From positions 40,629 to 104,628 of the forward strand of contig CASEYC010000100.1 of assembly GCA_949292025.1 (NCBI GenBank): a stretch of 64,000 nt of DNA, in the 5' to 3' direction. This stretch comes from an uncultured Bacteroides sp. (lineage in GTDB: Bacteria; Bacteroidota; Bacteroidia; Bacteroidales; Bacteroidaceae). Shown piece by piece: positions 1-8,815 of the stretch (position 1 is the first letter of the stretch; every line of letters begins with the position of its first letter). The position numbers and the translations under genes are program-made. Under the pieces are notes generated by a model. The model had not been told where the DNA came from, ran no database searches, and was given only the letters and a program-made list of their open reading frames with translations.

Positions 1-176
1 ATGCTGCCCGTCCCGGAAAAGAGGTCGAGCGCCTCCACGCCATCCTCCTCGTAGTCGAAACGGTTGGAGAGCACGTTGAACAGGTTCTCCTTGGCGAAGT
101 CCGTCGTAGGCCGCGCCTTGAACGTGCGGGGCACGTCGAAATGCCTGTGCTTGTATTTACCACTGATTACTCGCAT
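1..176 (-). CDS. rsmD: RsmD-type 16S rRNA (guanine966-N2)-methyltransferase, N-terminal fragment
   Basis: The minus strand from the ATG at 176 runs off the window edge and gives about 58 residues beginning MRVISGKYKHRHF. These continue with the RsmD hallmarks: RPTTDFAKENLFNVL near residues 22-36, then LDLFSGTGS, the SAM-binding motif I. RsmD methylates the N2 of G966 in 16S rRNA. The start overlaps the 3' end of the upstream DUF3822 gene by 10 bp, which suggests translational coupling, and this gene pair is typical of Bacteroides. Only the N-terminal third is present, so the catalytic NPPY region cannot be checked. Confidence 0.88.
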   Translation of the reverse strand, partial: MRVISGKYKHRHFDVPRTFKARPTTDFAKENLFNVLSNRFDYEEDGVEALDLFSGTGS

Positions 177-952
177 ATCGTCATCATTTGAAAGTCCATA
201 TTCGCGCCGGAGGGCATCACGGACACCTTCCGTACAAATTGCTTCAATCCGGAAACCCACTCATCCCCGACGGACACCCGCCCGCACAGCAGCAGTTCGT
301 CCTGCTCCTGGTCGAACCCGAGGCTGGTCCATGCGCCCAGCAACGCATAAAGCCGGTCGCCCTCCTGGCTGCACGCATAGGAATTGCCCAGCAAGAAGCG
401 GCCTTGCCCGTAGCAGAAAACGTCCATGCACTCGCGGCGCACGTGTACATACATCTTGCGCGTGTTGCCCAAGCGGCTCTTTACGGCAAACCCGTCCAGC
501 AAAGGCGAAGCCTGGGCATACAAGCGCACATCGGGCAGGCGTTCGCGCAGGAAGCCGGAAACGCTTTGGTCGATGCCGAAAAGCACCACAAGGTTGTTGT
601 TGTGCAGGATGTTGTACCTGACCTCCTCGTTCCTCCAACGCGGATGGTTATAGTAGAATACCTCGGCTGCCTGCTCGTCCTCGAACAGCTCCAGGGGCAT
701 CAGCGTGAAGCGCCGGGTGGCCATCAGCACATTCACCCGGCGGAAGGGACGCGCCAGCCAGTCTTTTTCCGCAAAAGCCCGCTTCAGGTTGGCGGCCAGG
801 GACAGGGATTCATCCACCGCCCAATCCTCGCACGCCGGGGCAGCCTCATCCGCCGACGGGTCGGACACGGCGAAGGCAAACCCGTCCGTATCCAGGCGAA
901 GGGTCAACGTGTATTGTCCGGAGTGGGTAAAGTCTATTTTTGTATCCAACAT
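167..952 (-). CDS. DUF3822 family protein
   Basis: A 261-residue protein recognised as DUF3822, a Bacteroidetes family that usually precedes rsmD. It has no signal peptide and no obvious catalytic motif. The family is believed to have an actin/ASKHA-like fold, but that is not visible here directly. A Bacteroidetes -7 box (TACTTTTG, minus strand, 1007-1014) lies about 55 nt upstream of the ATG. The gene is divergent from the RecD-like helicase and overlaps rsmD by 10 bp at its 3' end, so the two are probably co-transcribed. Its function is unknown. Confidence 0.85.
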   Translation of the reverse strand: MLDTKIDFTHSGQYTLTLRLDTDGFAFAVSDPSADEAAPACEDWAVDESLSLAANLKRAFAEKDWLARPFRRVNVLMATRRFTLMPLELFEDEQAAEVFYYNHPRWRNEEVRYNILHNNNLVVLFGIDQSVSGFLRERLPDVRLYAQASPLLDGFAVKSRLGNTRKMYVHVRRECMDVFCYGQGRFLLGNSYACSQEGDRLYALLGAWTSLGFDQEQDELLLCGRVSVGDEWVSGLKQFVRKVSVMPSGANMDFQMMTICE

Positions 953-1066
953 TAATTATGCTTTTTCTACATGAAAATATCTATTTAGTTTGCTATATTC
1001 GCAGCGCAAAAGTACAAAAAAACGCGCACAAGGCACGAATGCGCCGTTACTTTTTCATTCAGGACT

Positions 1067-2491
1067 ATGCTGGACAAGTATTTAGAAAAACAAATCCGGG
1101 CGAACTTCCCCTACACGCCCACGCCCGACCAAGACCAGGCGCTGAGCCGCCTGGCCGCCTTCCTCACGTCGCCCCGGGCAGATGCCGCCTTCATCCTGCG
1201 CGGCTATGCCGGCACGGGAAAAACCTCGCTCATCGGCGCACTGGTGCGCACCCTGGACGCACTGAAGCAGAAATGCGTCCTGCTGGCTCCCACGGGACGC
1301 GCCGCCAAAGTGTTTGCCGCCTACGCCGGGCATCCCGCCTTCACCATACACAAGCGCATCTACCGCCAACGCGCCTTCACGGGCGAGGGAGGCAACTTCA
1401 CCCTGAACGACAACCTGGCCACCCACACGCTCTTTATCGTGGACGAGGCGTCGATGATTGCCAACGAAGGACTTTCCGGTGCGATGTTCGGCACAGGACG
1501 CCTCCTGGACGACCTGGTGCAATTCGTCTACTCCGGACAGGGATGCCGCCTGCTGCTGACGGGCGACATGGCCCAGCTTCCGCCCGTGGGCGAAGAGCAA
1601 AGTCCCGCGCTGCAAGCCGATGCCTTGCGCGGATATGGATTGGAAGTGGACGAGACCGACCTGACGCAGGTGGTCAGGCAAGAACAGGCATCGGGCATCC
1701 TGTGGAATGCCACCCGCCTGCGCCAAGCCATGGAAGCCGGAGAGTGGGCCGCCTTGCCCCGGCTGCGCGTGCAGGGCTTTGCCGACATCCGCATCCTGCC
1801 GGGCAGCGAACTGATTGACGCCTTGGAAGAATGTTATGCCCGCGACGGGATGGACGAGACCATCGTCATCTGCCGCAGCAACAAACGCGCCAACATCTAC
1901 AACGAAGGCATCCGCCAACGCATCCTCTGGCGGGAGGAAGAGCTGGAAGCGGGCGACCTGCTGATGATAGCCAAAAACAATTATTATTGGCCGGAGAAAG
2001 AAAAGAAGACGGACTTCATCGCCAACGGGGAAATGGCCATCGTCCGCCGCGTCCGCCGCACGCGCGAGATGTACGGCTTCCGCTTCGCCGACGTCACCCT
2101 CCGCTTCCCCGACAACGACGGACAGGAGTCGGAGGTCTGCCTCCTGCTGGATACCCTGCGCACAGAAGCCCCCGCCCTGACGCGCGAAGAGAGCGACCGC
2201 CTCTTCCACGCCGTGCTGGAAGACTATGCCGACGTCCCCATGAAATCCGAACGGATGAAACGGCTGAAATCTGACCCGTACTACAACGCCCTGCAAGCCA
2301 AGTATGCGTATGCTGTCACCTGCCACAAGGCGCAGGGCGGACAGTGGCGCAACGTCTTCCTCGACCAAGCCTACATGCCGGAGGAATACCTCACGCCCGA
2401 CTTCTTCCGCTGGCTCTACACGGCCTTCACGCGCGCCACGGGGACGTTGTATCTGGTCAACTATCCCGAAGAAGCGGTAGAAAAATATTAG
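1067..2491 (+). CDS. RecD-like ATP-dependent DNA helicase (AAA_30 / UvrD_C_2)
   Basis: A 474-residue superfamily 1B helicase. Walker A GYAGTGKTS is at residues 46-54, followed by APTGRAAK (motif Ia, about 74-81) and Walker B LFIVDEAS (122-129). The C-terminal motifs are TCHKAQGGQW, about residue 417 onward, and the motif VI-like YTAFTRAT. This is the small stand-alone RecD2-like form common in Bacteroidetes, annotated as ATP-dependent RecD-like DNA helicase or exodeoxyribonuclease. It probably acts in replication or repair. There are no RecBC partners nearby. The ATG at 1067 leaves a normal 5' region after the divergent promoter zone. Confidence 0.88.
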   Translation: MLDKYLEKQIRANFPYTPTPDQDQALSRLAAFLTSPRADAAFILRGYAGTGKTSLIGALVRTLDALKQKCVLLAPTGRAAKVFAAYAGHPAFTIHKRIYRQRAFTGEGGNFTLNDNLATHTLFIVDEASMIANEGLSGAMFGTGRLLDDLVQFVYSGQGCRLLLTGDMAQLPPVGEEQSPALQADALRGYGLEVDETDLTQVVRQEQASGILWNATRLRQAMEAGEWAALPRLRVQGFADIRILPGSELIDALEECYARDGMDETIVICRSNKRANIYNEGIRQRILWREEELEAGDLLMIAKNNYYWPEKEKKTDFIANGEMAIVRRVRRTREMYGFRFADVTLRFPDNDGQESEVCLLLDTLRTEAPALTREESDRLFHAVLEDYADVPMKSERMKRLKSDPYYNALQAKYAYAVTCHKAQGGQWRNVFLDQAYMPEEYLTPDFFRWLYTAFTRATGTLYLVNYPEEAVEKY

Positions 2492-2562
2492 GCGCGAATT
2501 ACGCGGATTCCACGGATTCTGTTTTTACACAGCTATTCCGCGCAATCCGTGTAATCCGCGCC
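2491..2562. repeat. Dispersed palindromic element, copy a
   Basis: Imperfect inverted repeat whose arms read GGCGCGAATTACGCGGATT and, on the opposite strand, GGCGCGGATTACACGGATT. It begins at the last base of the helicase stop codon and fills the convergent gap before nagB, so its hairpin may terminate transcription from both sides. Further copies with the same arms lie at 46978-47121, 48646-48789, 50815-50912 and 53416-53517. Confidence 0.85.
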
Positions 2563-2578
2563 TAAGGACTACATTTTG

Positions 2579-3391
2579 TTACTTCAGCAGCGAAGCCGGG
2601 TCAAGGTGTTCGGACTCGATGTCCTTGAAGTAGCGGTAAGTGCCCACCTTCAGTTCGTCTGTGGCGGCGTCGTCGCAGACGATGATGCCCTTCTCGTGCA
2701 TCTGCAGGGCGCTGATGGTCCACATCTGCATCACGGGACCCTCCACGGCATGATACAGGGCGCGTGCCTTGTTGTGGCCGTTGACGATGATCATCACCTC
2801 CTTGGCGCTGAGCACCGTGCCCACGCCTACGGTCAGAGCCGTCTTGGGCACCTTGTTCACGTCGTTGTCGAAGAAGCGGCTGTTGGCGATGATGGTGTCC
2901 GTGGTCAGCGTCTTCTGGCGCGTGCGGCTGCTCAGTGAAGAGCCCGGCTCGTTGAAGGCGATGTGCCCGTCGGGACCGATGCCGCCCATGAAGAGATCAA
3001 CGCCGCCATACGACTTGATTTTCTCCTCGAAGCGGGCGCACTCGGCATCCAGGTCGGCGGCGTTGCCGTTCAGGATGTTGGTGTTCTCCGGCTTGATGTC
3101 GATGTGGCTGAAGAAGTTGTTCCACATGAAGGAATAGTAGCTTTCGGGGTGTTCCTTCGGCAGGCCGACGTATTCGTCCATGTTGAACGTGACCACGTTT
3201 TGGAAGGAGACAACGCCCTTCTTGTTCAGGTCAATCAGTTCCTTGTACATGCCCAGGGGCGAAGAGCCTGTGGGGCATCCCAATACGAAAGGTTTCTCAG
3301 GCGTCGGATTGGCGGCTTTGATTTTGGAGGCCACGTAGTTGGCGGCCCACTTGGATACGGATTGATAATCCGGTTCGATGATTACTCGCAT
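2579..3391 (-). CDS. nagB: Glucosamine-6-phosphate deaminase
   Basis: A 270-residue protein with the family's usual length. It converts glucosamine-6-phosphate to fructose-6-phosphate and ammonia in amino-sugar catabolism. The catalytic residues fall where the E. coli enzyme has them: D72 in FNMDEYVG, then D141, H143 and E148 in [12 protein letters not shown]. It is transcribed alone, convergent with the helicase gene across palindromic element a. The ATG at 3391 gives the standard N-terminus MRVIIEPDY. No regulator is adjacent. Confidence 0.96.
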   Translation of the reverse strand: MRVIIEPDYQSVSKWAANYVASKIKAANPTPEKPFVLGCPTGSSPLGMYKELIDLNKKGVVSFQNVVTFNMDEYVGLPKEHPESYYSFMWNNFFSHIDIKPENTNILNGNAADLDAECARFEEKIKSYGGVDLFMGGIGPDGHIAFNEPGSSLSSRTRQKTLTTDTIIANSRFFDNDVNKVPKTALTVGVGTVLSAKEVMIIVNGHNKARALYHAVEGPVMQMWTISALQMHEKGIIVCDDAATDELKVGTYRYFKDIESEHLDPASLLK

Positions 3392-3450
3392 AATTTTTTG
3401 TATTAAAAGGTTAATGTTCTATAGGTTACAAAAACGATGTGCGGAGGCAG

Positions 3451-3479
3451 GAAAAACTGTCGCAACTGTCGCTTGTCGC
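3451..3479. repeat. 29-bp dispersed repeat, copy 1
   Basis: This 29-bp sequence is an exact reverse complement of 23434-23462. It contains internal CTGTCGC direct repeats. It lies directly 3' of the flavodiiron protein gene, just past its stop codon. Confidence 0.8.
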
Positions 3480-3481
3480 TT

Positions 3482-4678
3482 TTAGCGGTCTTTCTTCAGG
3501 CGGGCGGCCATGGCGCGTGCCAGTTGTTCGGCGCGCTCCTGCACCAGCGGGGTCATGGCCTGCTTCATCTCCACAGGGTCGCCCACCAGCTCGAACTTGC
3601 TCTTCTCGGCAAACTCGCCCATGCGCTTCACGGCTGCACCCGCCCACGTGAACGAGCCGAAGAGCCCCAGGTAGCGGCCTTTCACCTCGCGCAGCAGAAT
3701 CTTTTCCAGCAACGCCTCCACCTCGGGATAGATGTGGTTGCAATACGTGGGGCTGCCGATGATGAGCCCGCGGTAGTTGAAGATGTCCTTCAGGATGTAG
3801 GACGGATGGCTCTTGCTGACGTTGTGCATCACGATGTCGCGTATGCCTTGTGCGGACAGCTCGGCGGCGATGGTCTCGGCCAGTTGCTCGGTGTGGCCGT
3901 ACATGCTGCCGTAGGCAATCACCACGCCCTCCGCCGCCTCGTAGCGGCTCAGGCGGTCGTAGACGCCCACGACGCGGGCAATCTCCTCGGTCCACACCGG
4001 GCCGTGCGTGGAGCAGATGGCGCGGATGGGCAGGCCGCCCAGCTTGGCCAAGGCTTTCTGCACGGGGTTGCCATACTTGCCCACGATGTTGGCGTAGTAG
4101 CGTGTCATTTCCTCCCAGTAGCGGTCCGTGTTGATGCGCGCGTCCAGGAATCCGCCGTCCAGCGTGCCGAAGCATCCGAAGGCGTCGCCGGAGAAGAGCA
4201 CGCCGTCCGTCTCGTCCAGCGTCATCATCGTCTCCGGCCAGTGCACCATGGGCGTCAGGTAGAAGCGCAGTTTGTGGTGTCCCAGGTCGAGGAAGTCGCC
4301 TTCCTTCACCTCGTAGCGTTCGCCCGTCACGCCGTAGAATCCTTCTATCATGCCGAACGTCTGGCGGTTGCCCACGATGACAATGTCGGGATATTCCTGC
4401 TTGATGAGGCGGATGGAGCCGGAGTGGTCGGGCTCCATGTGGTTGATGATGAGGTATTGTATGGGGCGCGTGCCGATGATGGCGCGGATCTTGCGCAGGT
4501 AGGTCTCGAAACAGGCGGCGTCCACCGTATCCACCAGGGCGGTGATGTCGTCGTCTATCAGGTAGGAATTGTAGGACACGCCGTAGGGCAACGGCCACAT
4601 CCCCTCGAAGAGGTGTTTCTGGCGGTCGTTGACGCCCACGTAGTGGATTTTCCCTTTTATCAGAGTTCTTTCGTTCAT
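3482..4678 (-). CDS. FprA-like flavodiiron protein (NO/O2 reductase family)
   Basis: A 398-residue A-type flavoprotein. Residues 1-250 form a metallo-beta-lactamase-like diiron domain with ligands in H80-M-E82-P-D84-H85, a later His in VHWPE, Asp in SGDAFG and His in STHGPVW. From about residue 255 follows a flavodoxin domain with the FMN loop AYGSMYGHTEQLA. In anaerobes these enzymes reduce O2 or NO to protect the cell, taking electrons from rubredoxin or similar carriers. No rubredoxin gene is adjacent. The gene looks monocistronic. The substrate (O2 or NO) cannot be told from sequence. Confidence 0.93.
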   Translation of the reverse strand: MNERTLIKGKIHYVGVNDRQKHLFEGMWPLPYGVSYNSYLIDDDITALVDTVDAACFETYLRKIRAIIGTRPIQYLIINHMEPDHSGSIRLIKQEYPDIVIVGNRQTFGMIEGFYGVTGERYEVKEGDFLDLGHHKLRFYLTPMVHWPETMMTLDETDGVLFSGDAFGCFGTLDGGFLDARINTDRYWEEMTRYYANIVGKYGNPVQKALAKLGGLPIRAICSTHGPVWTEEIARVVGVYDRLSRYEAAEGVVIAYGSMYGHTEQLAETIAAELSAQGIRDIVMHNVSKSHPSYILKDIFNYRGLIIGSPTYCNHIYPEVEALLEKILLREVKGRYLGLFGSFTWAGAAVKRMGEFAEKSKFELVGDPVEMKQAMTPLVQERAEQLARAMAARLKKDR

Positions 4679-4726
4679 TATCTCGTCGATTTTTTCTTAG
4701 TACGCCACAAAGTTAATGGTTTTTCT

Positions 4727-5656
4727 TCACATAGCCATATATTTTTTCCCTTGATATGCGCCCGCCTCCCGCATCTTTTTCTGCAACCGGTGGGTGAACT
4801 CGTAGTTTTTCAGCCCCCAATCCGGCGCGAGCAGCAGTTCGCGGGGCGACTGGGAGAGGAACCGCTCCAGCACGATGTCCGGCCGCAGCCGCTCGATGTA
4901 GCCGACGACCGTCTCCAGATACTCCTCCACGCCGAAGAGGTGGAAGTCCTCCGGCCGCTCCTCGTACTCGCGCGCCATGCGAGTGCCCCGGATGAGCTGC
5001 AACTGGTGCAGCTTCAGCGTGTCCAGCGGCAGGCGCGAGATTTCCCCCGCCTGATGCCAGATGTCCTCCCGCGTCTCGCCCGGCAGGCCCAGGATGACGT
5101 GCCCGCCGCAGGGCAGCCCGCGCCCGTGCGTGCGGCGGATGGCATCCACGGTGTCCGCCCAGGTGTGCCCCCGGTTGATGCGGCGCAGGGTGCGGTCGTT
5201 GGTGCTCTCGATGCCATACTCCACGAGGACGAACGTCCGCCCGGCCAGGCGGGCGAGGTAGTCCAGCAGCGCGTCCGGCATACAGTCGGGGCGCGTGCCG
5301 ATGACCAGCCCCACCACGTCGTCCACGGCCAACGCCTCCTCGTACTTCCGCTTCAGGTCCTCCAGCCCGCCGTAGGTGTTGGTATAGGCTTGGAAGTAGG
5401 CCAGGTACTTCATTTCCGGGTACTTGTGGGCGAAGAAGCGTTTGCCCTCCTCCAGCTGTACGGCAATGCTGCGGTCCGTCCGGCAATAGTCGGGGTTGAA
5501 CGTCTGGTTGTTGCAGTAGGTGCAGCCGCCATGCCCCTTGGCGCCGTCGCGGTTGGGGCAGGTGAATCCGGCGTTGAGGCTGACCTTCTGCACCTTGAAG
5601 GGGAAATGGCGGCGCAGGAAGGTGGGGAAGTCGAGGTAGAGGGATGTTCCTTGCAT
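4727..5656 (-). CDS. TIGR01212-type radical SAM protein (YhcC family)
   Basis: A 309-residue radical SAM protein. The iron-sulfur ligands are in C-X11-C-X2-C (CPNRDG...GGCTYC, residues 31-46), matching the unusual spacing of the TIGR01212/YhcC family. Further family motifs are ESTNDRTL and GGHVILGLPGE. The frame stays open 44 residues further upstream, but that extension is unlike the family. The ATG at 5656 (MQGTSLYLDFPTFL) is preceded by an A-rich stretch and a -7 box, TACATTTG on the minus strand at 5681-5688, so it was chosen as the start. The substrate is unknown; it is likely an RNA or protein modification enzyme. Confidence 0.85.
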   Translation of the reverse strand: MQGTSLYLDFPTFLRRHFPFKVQKVSLNAGFTCPNRDGAKGHGGCTYCNNQTFNPDYCRTDRSIAVQLEEGKRFFAHKYPEMKYLAYFQAYTNTYGGLEDLKRKYEEALAVDDVVGLVIGTRPDCMPDALLDYLARLAGRTFVLVEYGIESTNDRTLRRINRGHTWADTVDAIRRTHGRGLPCGGHVILGLPGETREDIWHQAGEISRLPLDTLKLHQLQLIRGTRMAREYEERPEDFHLFGVEEYLETVVGYIERLRPDIVLERFLSQSPRELLLAPDWGLKNYEFTHRLQKKMREAGAYQGKKYMAM

Positions 5657-5774
5657 TTTCTTTTTTTTTGTTTGGGATAACAAATGTAGGGAAATGAATC
5701 GGATTATCAGCACATAGAGAAAGAATTCTTGCGTCAAGCCCCAAAAGGACTTGACGATGAGCAAAAGATATATC

Positions 5775-8636
5775 TCAATCTTCAACAAAAAGAATCTTGC
5801 TCAATTGAAACTCTATCACCCATCTCCCTACGTTTTTGTCCAATATTTCCGACTCATTCAGCCTTTCATCGACCAAAACATCCCTTTCAGCACCTTTCTC
5901 CCAAGATAATTCATAAGGCTTCTTCTTGTCTAACTCCACGAGCATCACACTGCCGGATTTCTTGAACAAGATGTATTTATACGGCCTCAAAACATAAGGG
6001 AAAACCCCTTTGTTATACGAATATATGCCGGAAAATCTCTCAGGTTCCACTATCAACTCATTCCTTACAACCCAATCATTCCCCTTTTCTTTATTTTGAA
6101 GGAAAGTAGAAGCATTTTCTTGTGTGAGTGGCCTGTATTCCACAGTCTTTTCACCGCTTTTGATGAGTTCGAAATTCTCGCCTTGCAACGTAAGATTCAG
6201 AATCTCAGCCTCATCATAGGGTTCAAGCAACTGGCTGAGATCTTTGGCAGGTTCTCTTTCCACCTTTTTCTTATTGGAGTTAAGCGTGAAAACAACAGGC
6301 CTGATATTCTCTTGCGTCAAGAAGGAAGGCCAATAAAACGGAGTATCCCTCCAGCCATCTTCTTGCTTTCCATTCTCCCTAAACAACATCAATACGGGAC
6401 GATCCGTAGCCTTGGCCCTGGCCAAAGGCATGTCTGTACGACCATCTTCAGGGGCATCAATGAAATTACCATTGCTCCTCAGCCTACTGATATTTCGGTC
6501 GGTACGGTGCCAGCACCACAGCTTTCCGTCCGAGCCGTGGGTGGTGTACTCCAACGCGCCCAGCATATCAATGGGATCCCAATCCATATCCTCGTTGTCA
6601 AATCTACTTTCATACACATACGTCGATCGAATCAACTCTATGATTTGCCGCGCCAAGGTTTTATCTACCTCAAAGAAATCATCCGGCCTGTATGTCGGGC
6701 AATCCATTATAAGCCGATCTATCTGGCCGACAATCTTTGAAATGGCTGTCTTTGAACCAGTTTGGAAGCCTACAGGCAGGATACGAGTCTGTTTCTTCAG
6801 GACCAACGTGTTGGCCACTTTAATCTTTTGATCAGAACAAGGTTTGATTTGTTTGTCATAAGCGATGAAGACAGCCGAAGGATCCTGCAAGGGGTCATTT
6901 ACATTATTCACGAACCACTCTCTCAACTGATTATCCATTTCATTCATTTTTGAAAGGATGCCATAGATGAATTGAGTCGTATAGAAACGTGTTACTGCCA
7001 TATCTTCCTTGTCTCTTGCTCCATACATCCTGGCGTGCTGCAACACGGTATCCTGCTGGAACTTCCTTGGATTCCGACCATAGAAGAAGCATAGCATATT
7101 GGAAATGGTGATGCCTCTGTCCAGAATGCTGCCGCCAATGAAGATATTGACTGTATGGGACAGTTTCAGTTGTCCGTCTTCGTCCAGCATCGTAGATACA
7201 TCATCATCCGAATTCACGATGCTGATGTTGTAATCCACGGTCCTGAATATCTCTACCATACAAGCTATTACGCTTTCTTTTGATGGCATTTCCGCCGAAA
7301 TCAGGTGTTCATTTCTCCCTTTTTGACTGGACGAGGAAAAGTCTTCGTAAGCCTCGTCTATTTGGGTAAGTATTCTCAAATCCGAAATCTTCTCCAGTAT
7401 GATTTTCTCACGAACTTCCTTGATGATGGATTCTATCAGTTCTTTCTGCCATGCATGATTTTTCTTGGACACCTCCACGTGAATCAAGCCACTCGAACGA
7501 TAAAGCCTGCCACTTCTCTCTTCTTGCAATTTACGGATGGCCGTAGCCATGAAATAATTGATGACAGCACACCGTATGCCTTGAATGTTCTTTGAGGAGA
7601 GGCTGTTTTTCAAGTAGCGAACATCGCGTTTACCCAATACGTCGATACACTTCGCTTCAACGGGATGGAACAAATGGCTATACATGGATTCCAGATTCTT
7701 GGAGTATTCATAATAATGGTCCCCACCAATGTACTGGTCATGCACGGGTACCAAAGTGGTGAATCGAGGCCGCCAAGGCATCGCTTTCCCATCCTTTAGC
7801 TCAATGTACCCGTTCGGCTGTAAGTATAAGGAATAAGGAGTAGCGGTCACTTGCAAGTATCGGCAGTATCGAGGGACCCTGACAATCTCGTCTATAAGTT
7901 TGGAGAGTTTGGCCAATTGGGTATCCCCGAAACGGCTGATATAGTTACGGCTGGCAAAATCCGCCTCGTCGTCTACCACAAGAATCTTCTTTTCTTTCAA
8001 AAGAGGAGATTTGTTCACCAAAAGATCCAGCAGATGTTTCAGGTTCTGATTTTCCTTCTTGCAAACAATGATCCGTTTGCTATTTGGCAGGTTTATCTCC
8101 CGTTCCGTCAACCCTTTTTTCCGATACTCTAAGACATCGTTGATGTAAATGATGTTCCTCTGCTTCAAATCCCGGGTTTCCTTGAAGAAGCGGAAGTCGT
8201 GCTTCATCCGTTCTATGGTCTGTGTCGCCAAGGTATTGGTTCCTTTAGTCAATACGAAGCAGACGTCTATCCCCTTGTCGAAGGAAAGCCCGATGATGTT
8301 TTCGAAGGTGTTCGTCTTTCCACACTGTATCTTGCCCAACAACAGGCCCGGCTGGCGGGCTTTGTCTCCCTCTTCCAGCAATCTGTCGACGGTAGTCGTG
8401 ACACAGGTTATCAGCTCTTGCGAATAGGGAAACTTCGAATTCGCCTTGAGCGTACTGAAAATAGGAGTACGCTCGTCCATCTCCTTCTGCTTCAAGTTTT
8501 CTTTCTCCTTCAATTCCAATTCAGCTTTCTGACGTAAGAGATCATCGGGAACTGGATAGCCGTATGACTCAAACGACTTGATGACCCTCAGACACTCACT
8601 CAGACTCTGGCATTTCAACTGATTTTCCATAAGCAT
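5775..8636 (-). CDS. Z1-domain superfamily 2-like ATPase with C-terminal ASCH-like domain (putative defence protein)
   Basis: A 953-residue protein. A coiled N-terminus (1-60) is followed by an NTPase core: Walker A-like LLGKIQCGKTNT (99-110), Walker B ILVVDDEAD (218-226), motif III VTATPYS (263-269), and the Z1 signature GGSILDRGITI with a distal QHARMYGAR at about 500-545. Z1 proteins are described in MORC/MutL-linked restriction systems, but no such partner genes are adjacent. The last 145 residues contain F-x3-K-SGEKTVEYR (822-835) and end in WVIEFQLSKIL, which resembles an ASCH/PUA-like RNA or modified-base binding domain. The gene is visibly more AT-rich than its neighbours, suggesting transfer. 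It is divergent from the WYL regulator gene. An alternative ATG is at 8630. Confidence 0.8.
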   Translation of the reverse strand: MLMENQLKCQSLSECLRVIKSFESYGYPVPDDLLRQKAELELKEKENLKQKEMDERTPIFSTLKANSKFPYSQELITCVTTTVDRLLEEGDKARQPGLLLGKIQCGKTNTFENIIGLSFDKGIDVCFVLTKGTNTLATQTIERMKHDFRFFKETRDLKQRNIIYINDVLEYRKKGLTEREINLPNSKRIIVCKKENQNLKHLLDLLVNKSPLLKEKKILVVDDEADFASRNYISRFGDTQLAKLSKLIDEIVRVPRYCRYLQVTATPYSLYLQPNGYIELKDGKAMPWRPRFTTLVPVHDQYIGGDHYYEYSKNLESMYSHLFHPVEAKCIDVLGKRDVRYLKNSLSSKNIQGIRCAVINYFMATAIRKLQEERSGRLYRSSGLIHVEVSKKNHAWQKELIESIIKEVREKIILEKISDLRILTQIDEAYEDFSSSSQKGRNEHLISAEMPSKESVIACMVEIFRTVDYNISIVNSDDDVSTMLDEDGQLKLSHTVNIFIGGSILDRGITISNMLCFFYGRNPRKFQQDTVLQHARMYGARDKEDMAVTRFYTTQFIYGILSKMNEMDNQLREWFVNNVNDPLQDPSAVFIAYDKQIKPCSDQKIKVANTLVLKKQTRILPVGFQTGSKTAISKIVGQIDRLIMDCPTYRPDDFFEVDKTLARQIIELIRSTYVYESRFDNEDMDWDPIDMLGALEYTTHGSDGKLWCWHRTDRNISRLRSNGNFIDAPEDGRTDMPLARAKATDRPVLMLFRENGKQEDGWRDTPFYWPSFLTQENIRPVVFTLNSNKKKVEREPAKDLSQLLEPYDEAEILNLTLQGENFELIKSGEKTVEYRPLTQENASTFLQNKEKGNDWVVRNELIVEPERFSGIYSYNKGVFPYVLRPYKYILFKKSGSVMLVELDKKKPYELSWEKGAERDVLVDERLNESEILDKNVGRWVIEFQLSKILFVED

Positions 8637-8753
8637 GGATACATTTATAGGTTATACTTCTTGTTTTGTGTGACAAAAGTACATAATTATGGTGCAGTCT
8701 TCCTTCATCTTTGCAAATATTTTCCGCAAAAGAGTTTTCCCCGGGGATTACAC

Positions 8754-8783
8754 TTGGCTTACCCCGTTAATTCCTTATATTTG
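8754..8783 (+). promoter_or_regulatory. Promoter of the WYL regulator gene, with upstream palindrome
   Basis: A -33 element TTGG (8754-8757) and -7 box TATATTTG (8776-8783) are separated by 18 bp and lie 32 bp before the ATG. A perfect palindrome TCCCCGGGGA at 8738-8747 sits just upstream and could be an operator. In the same gap a minus-strand TACTTTTG (8674-8681) is a candidate -7 box for the divergent Z1 gene. Confidence 0.65.
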
Positions 8784-8815
8784 CACCTTCATACATTACT
8801 AAAAAGTATTTACAC

